A stretch of DNA of 64,000 bases from contig NZ_SROX01000014.1 of the NCBI RefSeq assembly GCF_013141915.1, positions 112,096 through 176,095 on the forward strand, in the 5' to 3' direction. Shown piece by piece: positions 1 to 8,679 of this stretch. The DNA comes from Cupriavidus necator (lineage in GTDB: Bacteria > Pseudomonadota > Gammaproteobacteria > Burkholderiales > Burkholderiaceae). Below the pieces are notes generated by a model that saw nothing but the letters and a program-made list of their open reading frames with translations, was not told the origin of the DNA and did no database searches. Both the position numbers and the translations under genes were made by a program. The number at the start of each line of letters is the position of its first letter. The stretch's first letter is position 1.

Positions 1-1342
1 GCGCGCGGTCCAGCACCGCGACGATCTCGGCCAGGCGGGTGCCGGCGCCGACGCGGGTCACGCGCAGCTCCAGCGGGCTGGCCGTATTGAAGCTGCCCGC
101 CAGCACAGTCTCGCCAGCGCTGCGGCGCACCGGGCGGCTTTCGCCGGTCAGCATGGACTCGTCGAGTTCACTGGCGCCCGAAGTCACCGCGCCGTCCGCC
201 GGGACGATCTCGCCCGCCTTGACACGGATAAGGTCGCCCGCGCGCAGGCGCGCGACCGGGATACGTTCGCCCGCCGCGCCGGCTCCGGACAGCCGCTCGC
301 ACGTAGCGGGCAACTGGCGCGCCAGCATTTCGGCACCGCTGCGCGAGGCCTGACGCACGCGTAGCTCCAGGTAGCGGGCCAGCAGCAGGAACGCGACGAA
401 CATCGTCACCGAATCGAAGTAGACCTCGCCCACGCCGCGTACCGTGGCCAGCGCGCTGGCCGCAAAACCGGCGGCAACGCCGATCGCCACCGGCACGTCC
501 ATGCCCATATGGCGCTGGCGCAGGCTGCGCCAGGCACCGGCGAAGATCGGCGAGGCGGCGTAGCAGACCACCGGCAGCGTCAGCGCGAAGCTGGCCCAGC
601 GCATCAGCTGGAGCTGGCCGGGATCGATGGTGGCCTCGTGGGTGTAGATCGGCCATGCGTACATCATGACCTGCATCATGCCGAGCATGGCCACCGCCAT
701 GCGCATCAGCAGACCGCGGCGCGCGCGGCGGTCTTGCTGGTCGGTGCGTGAGACTTCGAAGGGCCAGGCCATGTAGCCGATGCCGGCCAGCGCGGCCAGC
801 AGCCCCGACACCGTCTGGGCGCCGTCGCGCCAGCGCACCACCACCCGCCGCGTGGCGACGTTGGCCATTGCCGACTCCACCCCCGGCTGGCGGCAGAGCT
901 GCTGCTCGATCAGCCAGGCGCAGGCGGCACAGCGGATGTTCTCGGGTGCGAGCGTGATCTCGGCGCGGCCGCCGTCGAGCGGGCGAACAAATTGCGCGCG
1001 CAGTTCCGGGGTATCGTAGGCGGCCCAGATCGGTTCAGCTTCACGCCGGGATTCCTCGTCGATGGGTCGGGCGAAACGGGCCTCATCGCCGTACAAGTGG
1101 GCAAAGCCAGCGGCATGTAAGGTCTGCGCCAGGGCCTGGCAGCCGCCGCAGCAGAATACGCGGCGGCCGCCGTCCAGGTCCGCGGCCAGCGGCTCGGTAT
1201 CGGTCACCGGCAAGCCGCAATGAAAGCAGGCCAGCGGTGCGCGGGCGGCGTGTGCGGCCGCGTCGGCGCCATCGCGCCCTGCGGGCGGCTGGAATGGCGC
1301 CAGCAAGCTGGCGGAAGGACTGGAGGCTGGGGGCGGCGACAT
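1..1342 (-). CDS. ccoI: Copper-translocating P-type ATPase, CcoI/FixI type (3' end outside window)
   Basis: Inner-membrane P1B-type ATPase. The FixI/CcoI branch supplies copper for assembly of cbb3 cytochrome oxidase. About 447 N-terminal residues are visible. They include a Cys-rich N-terminal metal-binding region (C39, C42, C64, C65, C68), a CAAC metal site (C138, C141), several hydrophobic segments and the actuator motif TGES near residue 398. The phosphorylation and ATP-binding domains lie beyond the left edge. The ATG at 1342 is preceded by an AAAGG Shine-Dalgarno. An FNR-type box lies about 50 bp upstream, which favours CcoI over a general copper exporter (CopA). The downstream cco genes cannot be seen. 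Confidence 0.85.
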   Translation of the reverse strand, partial: MSPPPASSPSASLLAPFQPPAGRDGADAAAHAARAPLACFHCGLPVTDTEPLAADLDGGRRVFCCGGCQALAQTLHAAGFAHLYGDEARFARPIDEESRREAEPIWAAYDTPELRAQFVRPLDGGRAEITLAPENIRCAACAWLIEQQLCRQPGVESAMANVATRRVVVRWRDGAQTVSGLLAALAGIGYMAWPFEVSRTDQQDRRARRGLLMRMAVAMLGMMQVMMYAWPIYTHEATIDPGQLQLMRWASFALTLPVVCYAASPIFAGAWRSLRQRHMGMDVPVAIGVAAGFAASALATVRGVGEVYFDSVTMFVAFLLLARYLELRVRQASRSGAEMLARQLPATCERLSGAGAAGERIPVARLRAGDLIRVKAGEIVPADGAVTSGASELDESMLTGESRPVRRSAGETVLAGSFNTASPLELRVTRVGAGTRLAEIVAVLDRA

Positions 1343-1365
1343 GGGTACCTTTTTCTACCCGGTCG

Positions 1366-1407
1366 AGGATATAGGCCCGCCCCCGATTTCCGCTTGATAT
1401 AGATCAA
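1366..1407 (-). promoter_or_regulatory. FNR/Anr-box class II promoter for ccoI
   Basis: Positions 1394-1407 read TTGATATAGATCAA, a perfect match to the FNR half-site pair TTGAT-N4-ATCAA. On the minus strand a TATATC -10 hexamer occupies 1373-1368, so transcription would start near 1360. That places the box centre at about -41, the geometry of class II FNR-activated promoters. Oxygen control of ccoI through an FNR-family regulator is inferred. Confidence 0.75.
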
Positions 1408-1410
1408 GGC

Positions 1411-1434
1411 GGCCCGGCTATTGTCGGCCGGGCC
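1411..1434 (-). other. GC-rich hairpin downstream of zapE
   Basis: An 8-bp perfect inverted repeat (GGCCCGGC at 1411-1418, GCCGGGCC at 1427-1434) lies just past the zapE stop codon. No T-run follows on the minus strand, so it is at best a weak terminator or an mRNA 3' end stabiliser. Confidence 0.4.
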
Positions 1435-1445
1435 TGAAACGGCGC

Positions 1446-2543
1446 TCAGGTAAGCGACGTATCCATGGTGCGGCGCTCGGATTCCAGGTATTCGCGCGAC
1501 TGCATCTCGATGATGCGGGACACGGTGCGATGGAATTCGTTGGCCATCTGGCCTTCAGTGTAAAGTTCGTCGGCCGGCACTTCCGCCGACATCAGCAGCT
1601 TGACCTTGTGGTCATAGAAGACGTCGATCAGCCAGGTGAAGCGGCGTGCCTCGGACGACATGCGCGGCGTCATGCGCGGCACGTCGGACAGGATCACCGT
1701 ATGGAATTGCGAGGCCAGTTCCAGGTAGTCGTTCTGCGAGCGCGGGCCGCCGCACAGCGTGGCAAAGTCGAACCACACCACCCCGTTGGCCTTGCGCAGC
1801 GAGCGCAGTTCGCGGTGCTCGATATGCAGCAGCGGGGACTCATCGGCGACGCCGGCAATCGAGGTGAAGGCGTCGCGCAGCGCCGAGTTGGCCTTGGCGT
1901 CCAGCGGCGTGTGGTAGGCCTGCACCTGCTCCAGCGCGCGCTTGCGGTAGTCGATGCCGGCATCGACATTGAGCACCTCCAGCTTCTGTTGCAGCAACGC
2001 GATGGCGGGCAGTACGCGGTCGCGGTGCAGGCCGTCCGGATACAGCAGGTCCGGGCGGTAGTTGGAGGTCATCACGAACTGCACGCCGTTGTCGAACAAC
2101 TGCTGCAGCAGGCGATGCAGGATCATCGCGTCGGCGACATCGCTGACATGGAATTCATCGAAGCAGATCAGGCGGAAGCGGCGCGCGATGCGCCTGGCCA
2201 GTTCGTCCAGCGGATCGGGACGGCCGCGCAGCTCTTCCAGCTGGCGATGCACCTCGCGCATGAATTCATGGAAATGCAGCCGCGTCTTGCGCACCACCGG
2301 CACGCAGGTATAGAAGCTGTCCATCAGGAACGACTTGCCGCGCCCCACCCCGCCCCACATGTAGACGCCCTGCGGCACGTCGGGCCGCACCAGCAGCTTC
2401 TTCAGCGCGTTGTTGCGGCGGCCCTTGTAGGCGACCCATTCGTCGTAGCACTGCTGCAGCCGGGCCACGGCGCGCAGCTGGGCCTCGTCGGACTGGTAGC
2501 CGCGCTCCTTCAGTTCCTTCTCGTAGTACTCGGTGACGTTCAT
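1446..2543 (-). CDS. zapE: Cell division protein ZapE (AFG1-family ATPase)
   Basis: A P-loop ATPase of the AFG1/ZapE family, 365 residues, the usual size. In E. coli ZapE associates with the Z-ring and destabilises FtsZ polymers. Walker A is GGVGRGKS at residues 64-71 and Walker B is LICFDE ending at D129-E130, followed by FHVSDVADA, typical of the family. It has no signal peptide or membrane segment and should be cytosolic. It lies downstream of odhL, but a strong terminator hairpin at 2574-2604 separates the two, so it probably has its own weak promoter or depends on read-through. Confidence 0.92.
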   Translation of the reverse strand: MNVTEYYEKELKERGYQSDEAQLRAVARLQQCYDEWVAYKGRRNNALKKLLVRPDVPQGVYMWGGVGRGKSFLMDSFYTCVPVVRKTRLHFHEFMREVHRQLEELRGRPDPLDELARRIARRFRLICFDEFHVSDVADAMILHRLLQQLFDNGVQFVMTSNYRPDLLYPDGLHRDRVLPAIALLQQKLEVLNVDAGIDYRKRALEQVQAYHTPLDAKANSALRDAFTSIAGVADESPLLHIEHRELRSLRKANGVVWFDFATLCGGPRSQNDYLELASQFHTVILSDVPRMTPRMSSEARRFTWLIDVFYDHKVKLLMSAEVPADELYTEGQMANEFHRTVSRIIEMQSREYLESERRTMDTSLT

Positions 2544-2573
2544 GCTCGGGGCTCACGCGGCATGGGCCGCAAG

Positions 2574-2604
2574 TGAAAACGGCGCGCCGCAGTGCGGCGC
2601 GCCG
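2574..2604 (-). terminator. Intrinsic terminator of the odhA-odhB-odhL operon
   Basis: A perfect 11-bp inverted repeat (2580-2590 with 2594-2604) has a 3-nt loop. On the minus strand it is followed by GTTTTC. It sits 28 bp past the odhL stop codon, so it fits as the operon terminator. Confidence 0.75.
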
Positions 2605-2631
2605 GTACTCAGGCAACGAAAGACACGCGCC

Positions 2632-4056
2632 TTACATGTTGAGTTGACGCTTGTCGACGGCCAGCGCGGCTTCGCGCATGACTTCCGACATCGACGGGTG
2701 CGGATGGCAGACGCGGCCGATATCTTCGCTGGCGGCCTTGAACTCCATCGCCACCACGGCTTCGGCGATCAGGTCCGAAGCGTTGGCGGCAACGATGTGC
2801 ACGCCCAGGATCTCGTCGGTCTTGGCGTCGGCCAGCATCTTGACGAAGCCGTCGGCATGGCCCATGCCCAGCGCACGGCCGTTGGCCATGAACGGGAACT
2901 GGCCGGCCTTGTACTCGCGGCCTTCGGCCTTGAGCTGGGCTTCGGATTTGCCTACCCACGCGATTTCCGGGAAGGTGTAGATCACCCACGGAATGCAGTT
3001 GTAGTCGATATGCGGCTTCTGGCCGGCGATGCGCTCAGCCACGGCCACGCCTTCGTCCTCGGCCTTGTGTGCCAGCATCGGACCGCGCACCACGTCGCCG
3101 ATGGCCCACAGGCCCGGCACCTTGGTGGCGCAATGGTCGTCCACCTCGATGAAGCCGCGCTGGTCGGCGGCCAGGCCGACTGCGTCCAGGCCCAGGTTGT
3201 CGGTATTCGGCACGCGGCCGACCGAAACGATCAGGCGGTCGACTTCCAGCGTCTGCGCCTTGCCATCCTTGTCGGTGTACTTGACGGTCACGCCGTTCTT
3301 GGCGGTGGTCACTTCGTCCACCTTCACGCCGAGGCTGAACTTCAGGCCCTGCTTGGTCAGCTGCTTCTGCGCTTCCTTGGCCACGCCTTCGTCGCAGGCG
3401 CCCAGGAACGCCGGCAGCGCTTCCAGCACGGTCACGTCGGCACCCAGACGGCGCCACACCGAGCCCAGCTCGAGGCCGATCACGCCAGCGCCGATCACGC
3501 CCAGCTTCTTCGGTACCGTGGGGAACTTGAGCGCGCCTTCGTTATCGCTGATCAGGTCGTTGTCGACCTTGATGCCGGGCAGGTGGCGAGCCTTCGAACC
3601 GGTGGCGATGATGACCTGCTTGGCGGTCACCACTTCACCGGCGATCTCGACCTGGAAGCCTTCGGCGGTCTTGCCGACGAACTTGCCGTAGCCCTTGAGC
3701 AGCGTCACCTTGTTCTTGCGGAACAGGAACTCGATGCCCTTGGTCATCTTGCCGACGATATCGTCCTTGCGCTTGAGCATCTTGGCCACGTCGACCTTGA
3801 CGTCGCCCACGGTGATGCCGTGGTCGCCCAGGTGGTGCTGGACGTTCTCGAATTCTTCCGAGGAAGCCAGCAGCGCCTTGGACGGGATGCAGCCCACGTT
3901 CAGGCAGGTGCCGCCCAGGCGGGCTTCGCCCTTGGGATCGTCATACGCATTGCCTTCGCAGCAGGCCACGTTCAGGCCCAGCTGGCCGGCACGGATCGCG
4001 GCGATATAGCCGCCGGGGCCGGCGCCGATCACCAGCACGTCGAATTGTTTGCTCAT
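2632..4056 (-). CDS. odhL: Dihydrolipoyl dehydrogenase (E3) of the 2-oxoglutarate dehydrogenase complex
   Basis: FAD-dependent E3 subunit that reoxidises the dihydrolipoyl groups of E2 and reduces NAD+. It has 474 residues from the chosen ATG. This start has an AAGGA Shine-Dalgarno and gives the standard N-terminal FAD fold GAGPGG at residues 11-16. An upstream in-frame ATG at 4131 would add 25 non-conserved residues. The redox-active disulphide is C51-C56 within GGTCLNVGC. The C-terminal HPHPSMSE segment carries the catalytic His. It is the third gene of odhA-odhB-odhL, so it serves the TCA cycle enzyme. A separate lpd for pyruvate dehydrogenase probably exists elsewhere. Confidence 0.95.
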   Translation of the reverse strand: MSKQFDVLVIGAGPGGYIAAIRAGQLGLNVACCEGNAYDDPKGEARLGGTCLNVGCIPSKALLASSEEFENVQHHLGDHGITVGDVKVDVAKMLKRKDDIVGKMTKGIEFLFRKNKVTLLKGYGKFVGKTAEGFQVEIAGEVVTAKQVIIATGSKARHLPGIKVDNDLISDNEGALKFPTVPKKLGVIGAGVIGLELGSVWRRLGADVTVLEALPAFLGACDEGVAKEAQKQLTKQGLKFSLGVKVDEVTTAKNGVTVKYTDKDGKAQTLEVDRLIVSVGRVPNTDNLGLDAVGLAADQRGFIEVDDHCATKVPGLWAIGDVVRGPMLAHKAEDEGVAVAERIAGQKPHIDYNCIPWVIYTFPEIAWVGKSEAQLKAEGREYKAGQFPFMANGRALGMGHADGFVKMLADAKTDEILGVHIVAANASDLIAEAVVAMEFKAASEDIGRVCHPHPSMSEVMREAALAVDKRQLNM

Positions 4057-4159
4057 GGGAATTCCTTGTTGGGCGCCGGCGGCAGCTCGTGCCGGCGCGC
4101 CGTGATCACGGGGAGTGCGCTCCCCGCGCACAGCAGCGCGTGCGCGGGGGGACCGCTTA

Positions 4160-5407
4160 TTACAGGTCCAGCAGCAGGCGCGCCGGATCTTCCAGGGCGT
4201 CCTTCATCGCGACCAGGCCCAGCACGGCTTCGCGGCCGTCGATGATGCGGTGGTCGTAGGACATCGCCAGGTAATTCATCGGGCGGATCACGATCTGGCC
4301 GTCTTCCACCACCGGGCGGTCCTTGGTAGCGTGCACGCCCAGGATGGCCGATTGCGGCGGGTTGATGATCGGCGTCGACAGCATCGAGCCGAACACGCCG
4401 CCGTTGGAGATCGAGAACGTACCGCCGGTCAGTTCTTCCAGCGACAGCTTGCCGTCACGGGCCTTGACGCCGAACTCGGCAATCTTCTTCTCGATGTCGG
4501 CCAGGCTCATCTGGTCGGCGTTGCGCAGGATCGGCACCACCAGGCCGCGCGGCGAACCCACCGCGATGCCGATGTCGAAGTAGCCGTGGTAGACGATGTC
4601 GTTGCCGTCGATCGAGGCGTTGATCAGCGGGAACTTCTTCAGCGCGTGCACCGCGGCCTTGACGAAGAACGACATGAAGCCCAGCTTCACGCCGTGTTCC
4701 TTCTCGAAGCGGTCCTTGTACTTGTTGCGCAGGTCCATCACCGGCTTCATATTGACTTCATTGAAGGTAGTGAGGATGGCGTTGGTCGATTGCGATTGCA
4801 GCAGGCGCTCGGCGATACGGGCACGCAGGCGGCTCATCGGCACGCGCTCTTCCGGACGATCGCCCAGGGCGGCGAAATCGACCGGGGCCGAAACCTGCTG
4901 CAGCGCGGGCTTGGCTGCCGGGGCCGCAGCCTTGGCGGCGGGAGCCGGCGCGGCGGCTGCACCCAGCACGTCGCCCTTGGTGATGCGGCCGTCCTTGCCG
5001 GTGCCGGCAACCTGGCCAGCCGACAGGCCGGCTTCGGCCATCAGCTTGGCAGCCGACGGCATCGCCACGGCGCCGTTGGCAGCCGGAGCGGCAGCAGCGG
5101 CCGGGGCCGGCGCGGCGGCAGCGGGAGCCGGGGCAGCGGCGGCCGGGGCGGCGGCGCCAGCGGTGGCTTCGGTGTCGATCTTGGCGATGATTTCATCGGC
5201 CACGACGGTGTCGCCGTCGTTCTTGACGATCTGCGACAGCACACCAGCCGACGGCGCCGGCACTTCCAGCACGACCTTGTCGGTTTCGATTTCGATCAGG
5301 ATCTCGTCCTGGGCAACGGCTTCGCCCGGTTTCTTTTTCCAGTTGAGCATGGTCGCTTCGGCGACCGATTCGGAGAGTTGCGGAACCTTGACGTCAACGA
5401 TAGCCAT
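4160..5407 (-). CDS. odhB: Dihydrolipoyl succinyltransferase (E2) of 2-oxoglutarate dehydrogenase
   Basis: Core subunit transferring succinyl groups from E1-bound intermediate to CoA in the TCA cycle. It has 415 residues. One N-terminal lipoyl domain has the lipoylated Lys44 in ETDKVVLEV. An Ala/Pro-rich flexible linker follows at about 80-120, then a peripheral-subunit-binding domain at about 120-155. The catalytic acyltransferase domain has H386 and D390 in SYDHRIIDGRE. The ATG at 5407 is preceded by GAGGA. It lies 90 bp after odhA and 103 bp before odhL. Confidence 0.96.
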   Translation of the reverse strand: MAIVDVKVPQLSESVAEATMLNWKKKPGEAVAQDEILIEIETDKVVLEVPAPSAGVLSQIVKNDGDTVVADEIIAKIDTEATAGAAAPAAAAPAPAAAAPAPAAAAAPAANGAVAMPSAAKLMAEAGLSAGQVAGTGKDGRITKGDVLGAAAAPAPAAKAAAPAAKPALQQVSAPVDFAALGDRPEERVPMSRLRARIAERLLQSQSTNAILTTFNEVNMKPVMDLRNKYKDRFEKEHGVKLGFMSFFVKAAVHALKKFPLINASIDGNDIVYHGYFDIGIAVGSPRGLVVPILRNADQMSLADIEKKIAEFGVKARDGKLSLEELTGGTFSISNGGVFGSMLSTPIINPPQSAILGVHATKDRPVVEDGQIVIRPMNYLAMSYDHRIIDGREAVLGLVAMKDALEDPARLLLDL

Positions 5408-5497
5408 GGTGGTGAATTCCTCGTGTTATGCGTGTTGTCTTTGATGCTGGCGATGCCACGGCGCTCGCCTGCGCGCGCCGCCGTGGCTGCCGACTGA

Positions 5498-8350
5498 TTA
5501 CTTGGTCAGAACAAAGCCCTTGAGCTTGGCGAAGGCCGCGTCCAGCAGCGCCTTCTGTTGCTCGTTGTGCTTTGCGTAGTAGCCCACCGCCGGCGAAGCC
5601 GAAGCGGGACGACCGGCATAACCGAGCTTCTGTCCATCCGTCATGTTTTCCATGATGTAGTGCTGCACGAAGAACCAGGCGCCCTGGTTCTGCGGCTCGT
5701 CCTGGCACCACAGGATTTCGTTGGCGTTCGGGTACTTCTTCAGTTCCGCAGCCAGCGCCTTGTGCGGGAACGGGTACAGCTGTTCCAGGCGGATGATGGC
5801 GGTGTCGTTGGCCTCGCGTTCCTTGCGCGTGTTGACCAGGTCGTAGTAGACCTTGCCCGAGCACATGATGACGCGCTTGACCTTGCTGGCGTTGAGTTCT
5901 TCGTGGTCGGGGATGACCGTCTCGAAGTGCCCCTTGGCCAGGTCCGACAGCGGCGACACGGCATCCTTGTTACGCAGCAGCGACTTCGGCGTCATGATCA
6001 CCAGCGGCTTGCGGAACAGGCGGATCATCTGGCGGCGCAGCAGGTGGAAGATCTGGGCCGGCGTGGTCGGCTGGCAGACCTGCATGTTGTGATCCGCGCA
6101 GAGTTGCAGGAAGCGCTCGATACGGGCCGAGCTGTGCTCCGGGCCCTGGCCTTCGTAGCCGTGCGGCAGCATCAGGGTCAGGCCCGAGGCACGGCCCCAC
6201 TTCACTTCACCCGACGAGATGAACTGGTCGATCACCACCTGGGCGCCGTTGACGAAGTCGCCGAACTGGGCTTCCCAGATCACCAGCGCGTTCGGTTCGG
6301 CGGCCGAGTAGCCGTATTCGAAGCCGAGCACGGCCTCTTCGGACAGCACCGAGTCGATCACCGTGAACGGTGCCTGGTTTTCCGACACGTTCTGCAGCGG
6401 CACGTAGCTGCCGGCATCCCAGCGCTCGCGTGCCTGGTCATGCAGCACGGCGTGGCGGTGGGTGAAGGTGCCACGGCCGGCGTCCTGGCCGGTGATGCGC
6501 ACCGGATAGCCCGACGACACCAGCGAGGCGAAGGCCAGGTGCTCACCCATGCCCCAGTCCAGCGGCTGGTCGCCACGGCCCATGTTGGCGCGGTCCTTGA
6601 TGACCTTCTCCACCAGCGGGTGCAGCTTGAGCGTCTCGGGCGTGGTGGTGATGCGTTCAGCCAGGCGCTTGAGCTCGGTCACCGGCACGGCGGTGTCGGC
6701 GGCGTCGGTCCACTTGCGGTTCAGGAACGGCATCCAGTCCACGGCGAACTTGTTCTTGAAGTTCGACAGCACCGGGTCGGCGGTGTGCTTGCCGGCGTCC
6801 ATCGCGGCGCGGTATTCCTTGACTTTCTCGTCGCCGAATTCGGGCGGGACCAGCTTCTGCGCGGCCAGCTTGTCGGCGTACAGCTTGCGCGTGCCGGGGT
6901 GCTGGGCGATCTTCTTGTACATCAGCGGCTGCGTGACCGCCGGGGTGTCCTGCTCGTTGTGGCCCAGCTTGCGGAAGCAGATGATGTCGACCACGACATC
7001 CTTCTTGAACTCCATGCGGAAGTCCACCGCCAGCTGCATGGCGTACACCACGGCTTCGGGATCGTCGCCGTTCACGTGCAGCACCGGGGCCTCGATCATC
7101 TTGACCACGTCCGTGCAGTACAGCGTCGAACGGGCGTCGCGCGGGTCCGAGGTGGTGAAGCCGATCTGGTTGTTGATGACGATGTGCATCGAGCCGCCCG
7201 TGCCGTAGCCGCGGGTCTGCGCGAGGTTCAGCGTCTCCATCACCACGCCCTGGCCGGCAAAGGCGGCGTCGCCGTGCACCTGCACCGGCAGCACTTCCTT
7301 GTGGCCGACTTCGCCGCGGCGTTCCTGGCGGGCCTTGGCCGAGCCTTCCACCACCGGGTTGACGATTTCCAGGTGCGACGGGTTGAACGCCAGCGACAGG
7401 TGGACCGGGCCGCCTTCGGTCGAGACATCGCTCGAGAAGCCCTTGTGGTACTTGACGTCACCGGCCGGCAGGTCGTCGACGTGCTTGCCTTCGAATTCGG
7501 CGAACAGGTCGGCGGGCATCTTGCCCAGCGTGTTGACCAGCACGTTCAGGCGGCCGCGGTGGGCCATGCCGATCACGATTTCCTGCACGCCCTTGCTGCC
7601 GGCGTGCTGGATCAGTTCATCCATGGCGGCGATGAAGCTCTCGCCGCCTTCCAGCGAGAAGCGCTTCTGGCCGACATACTTGGTATGCAGGAAGCGCTCC
7701 AGGCCTTCCGCCGCGGTCAGGCGGTCAAGGATGTGCTTCTTCTTTTCCAGCGTGAACACCGGCTTGGAACGCGTGGTTTCCAGGCGCTCCTGCCACCAGC
7801 GCTTCTGCGCCTGGTCGCTCACGTACATGAATTCGAAGCCGATGGTGCCGCAATAGGTTTCGCGCAGGTTGTTGAGCAGCTCGCGCAGGCTCATCGACTC
7901 CTTGCCGAAATAGGTATTGCTGGCGTTGAAGACGATATCGAGATCGGCTTCGGAAAAACCGTAGAAGGCCGGGTCCAGATCCGGCAGGGGCGGACGCTCC
8001 TGGCGCTTGAGCGGGTCCAGGTCAGCCCAGTGCGAACCGATGTTGCGGTAGGCGGCGATCAGCTGGGTGGCAGCGACGCGCTTGCGGCCCATGTCGGAAT
8101 CGGCCGAGGCAACGATGGTACGGATGGGGCCTTGCTTGGCGCGCTCGGCGAACGAGGCAACGATGGGAGCGTGGGGGATATCCCGGCCGTTCGAGCCGTC
8201 GACGGCGGGAACGTTCTGCATGGCGTCGAAGTACGCACGCCAATTATCGGGAACCGAGGCGGGGTTCTGGAGGTAGGCTTCGTACAGTTCTTCGACATAG
8301 GGGGCGTTACCGCCGAAGAGGTACGAATTGCTCTGATACTGCTGCATCAT
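5498..8350 (-). CDS. odhA: 2-oxoglutarate dehydrogenase E1 component
   Basis: Thiamine-diphosphate-dependent decarboxylase that commits 2-oxoglutarate to succinyl-CoA formation. At 950 residues it matches the usual length of proteobacterial SucA. The N-terminus (YLFGGNAPYVEELYEAY), the GMAHRGRLNVL segment and the C-terminal WCQDEPQNQGAW segment are hallmarks of the family. A second in-frame ATG lies one codon downstream (8347), so either could initiate. It is the first gene of the odh operon. The leader is long and structured, described separately. Confidence 0.96.
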   Translation of the reverse strand: MMQQYQSNSYLFGGNAPYVEELYEAYLQNPASVPDNWRAYFDAMQNVPAVDGSNGRDIPHAPIVASFAERAKQGPIRTIVASADSDMGRKRVAATQLIAAYRNIGSHWADLDPLKRQERPPLPDLDPAFYGFSEADLDIVFNASNTYFGKESMSLRELLNNLRETYCGTIGFEFMYVSDQAQKRWWQERLETTRSKPVFTLEKKKHILDRLTAAEGLERFLHTKYVGQKRFSLEGGESFIAAMDELIQHAGSKGVQEIVIGMAHRGRLNVLVNTLGKMPADLFAEFEGKHVDDLPAGDVKYHKGFSSDVSTEGGPVHLSLAFNPSHLEIVNPVVEGSAKARQERRGEVGHKEVLPVQVHGDAAFAGQGVVMETLNLAQTRGYGTGGSMHIVINNQIGFTTSDPRDARSTLYCTDVVKMIEAPVLHVNGDDPEAVVYAMQLAVDFRMEFKKDVVVDIICFRKLGHNEQDTPAVTQPLMYKKIAQHPGTRKLYADKLAAQKLVPPEFGDEKVKEYRAAMDAGKHTADPVLSNFKNKFAVDWMPFLNRKWTDAADTAVPVTELKRLAERITTTPETLKLHPLVEKVIKDRANMGRGDQPLDWGMGEHLAFASLVSSGYPVRITGQDAGRGTFTHRHAVLHDQARERWDAGSYVPLQNVSENQAPFTVIDSVLSEEAVLGFEYGYSAAEPNALVIWEAQFGDFVNGAQVVIDQFISSGEVKWGRASGLTLMLPHGYEGQGPEHSSARIERFLQLCADHNMQVCQPTTPAQIFHLLRRQMIRLFRKPLVIMTPKSLLRNKDAVSPLSDLAKGHFETVIPDHEELNASKVKRVIMCSGKVYYDLVNTRKEREANDTAIIRLEQLYPFPHKALAAELKKYPNANEILWCQDEPQNQGAWFFVQHYIMENMTDGQKLGYAGRPASASPAVGYYAKHNEQQKALLDAAFAKLKGFVLTK

Positions 8351-8679
8351 GGGACGCTCACTTTTCTCCGGGTCTGCCGGAGTTCAGCGGGTTATTCAAC
8401 CTTCCGCGACACGGCTTGACCGGTTAGCGGATCGCAAACAACTCTTGGGAGCCCAACGAAGGCACCTACGCAAACGGCACCGCCAGGGTGCCGCGTGTGA
8501 TGGCCGCCTCACAAGGCCCGAAAGGGCAAGTTGTGCGGGGAAGGACCTTAAGTCTTCACGGCGGTAAGGATAGCACGGATTGCCTTGGATCAATGTGGAC
8601 TTTTCGGAATGCGAAACACATCGAATCGACAATTCGATCGGCATTCAGCGAATTCGCAACATTCGCACAACAATCTCGA
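8351..8679 (-). other. odhA upstream region and leader (329 bp, no gene)
   Basis: This gap holds no convincing coding sequence. On the minus strand it reads toward odhA and contains two hairpins: CTCCGG/CCGGAG at 8366-8382, close to the ribosome-binding region, and CGGCACC/GGTGCCG at 8475-8493. A weak candidate promoter (TTGATC, 15-nt spacer, TATCCT) lies around 8570-8596. That would give a leader of about 220 nt. No known riboswitch fold was recognised. Confidence 0.4.

Noticed and set aside
2533..4245. A 570-codon plus-strand open frame
   Set aside because: It is a shadow of the dihydrolipoyl dehydrogenase gene on the opposite strand.
5558..8419. A 953-codon plus-strand open frame
   Set aside because: It mirrors odhA exactly on the other strand and has no recognisable protein features.
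8351..8679. Metabolite riboswitch before odhA
   Set aside because: Hairpins exist, but none matches a riboswitch class I can recognise, so only a structured leader is reported.
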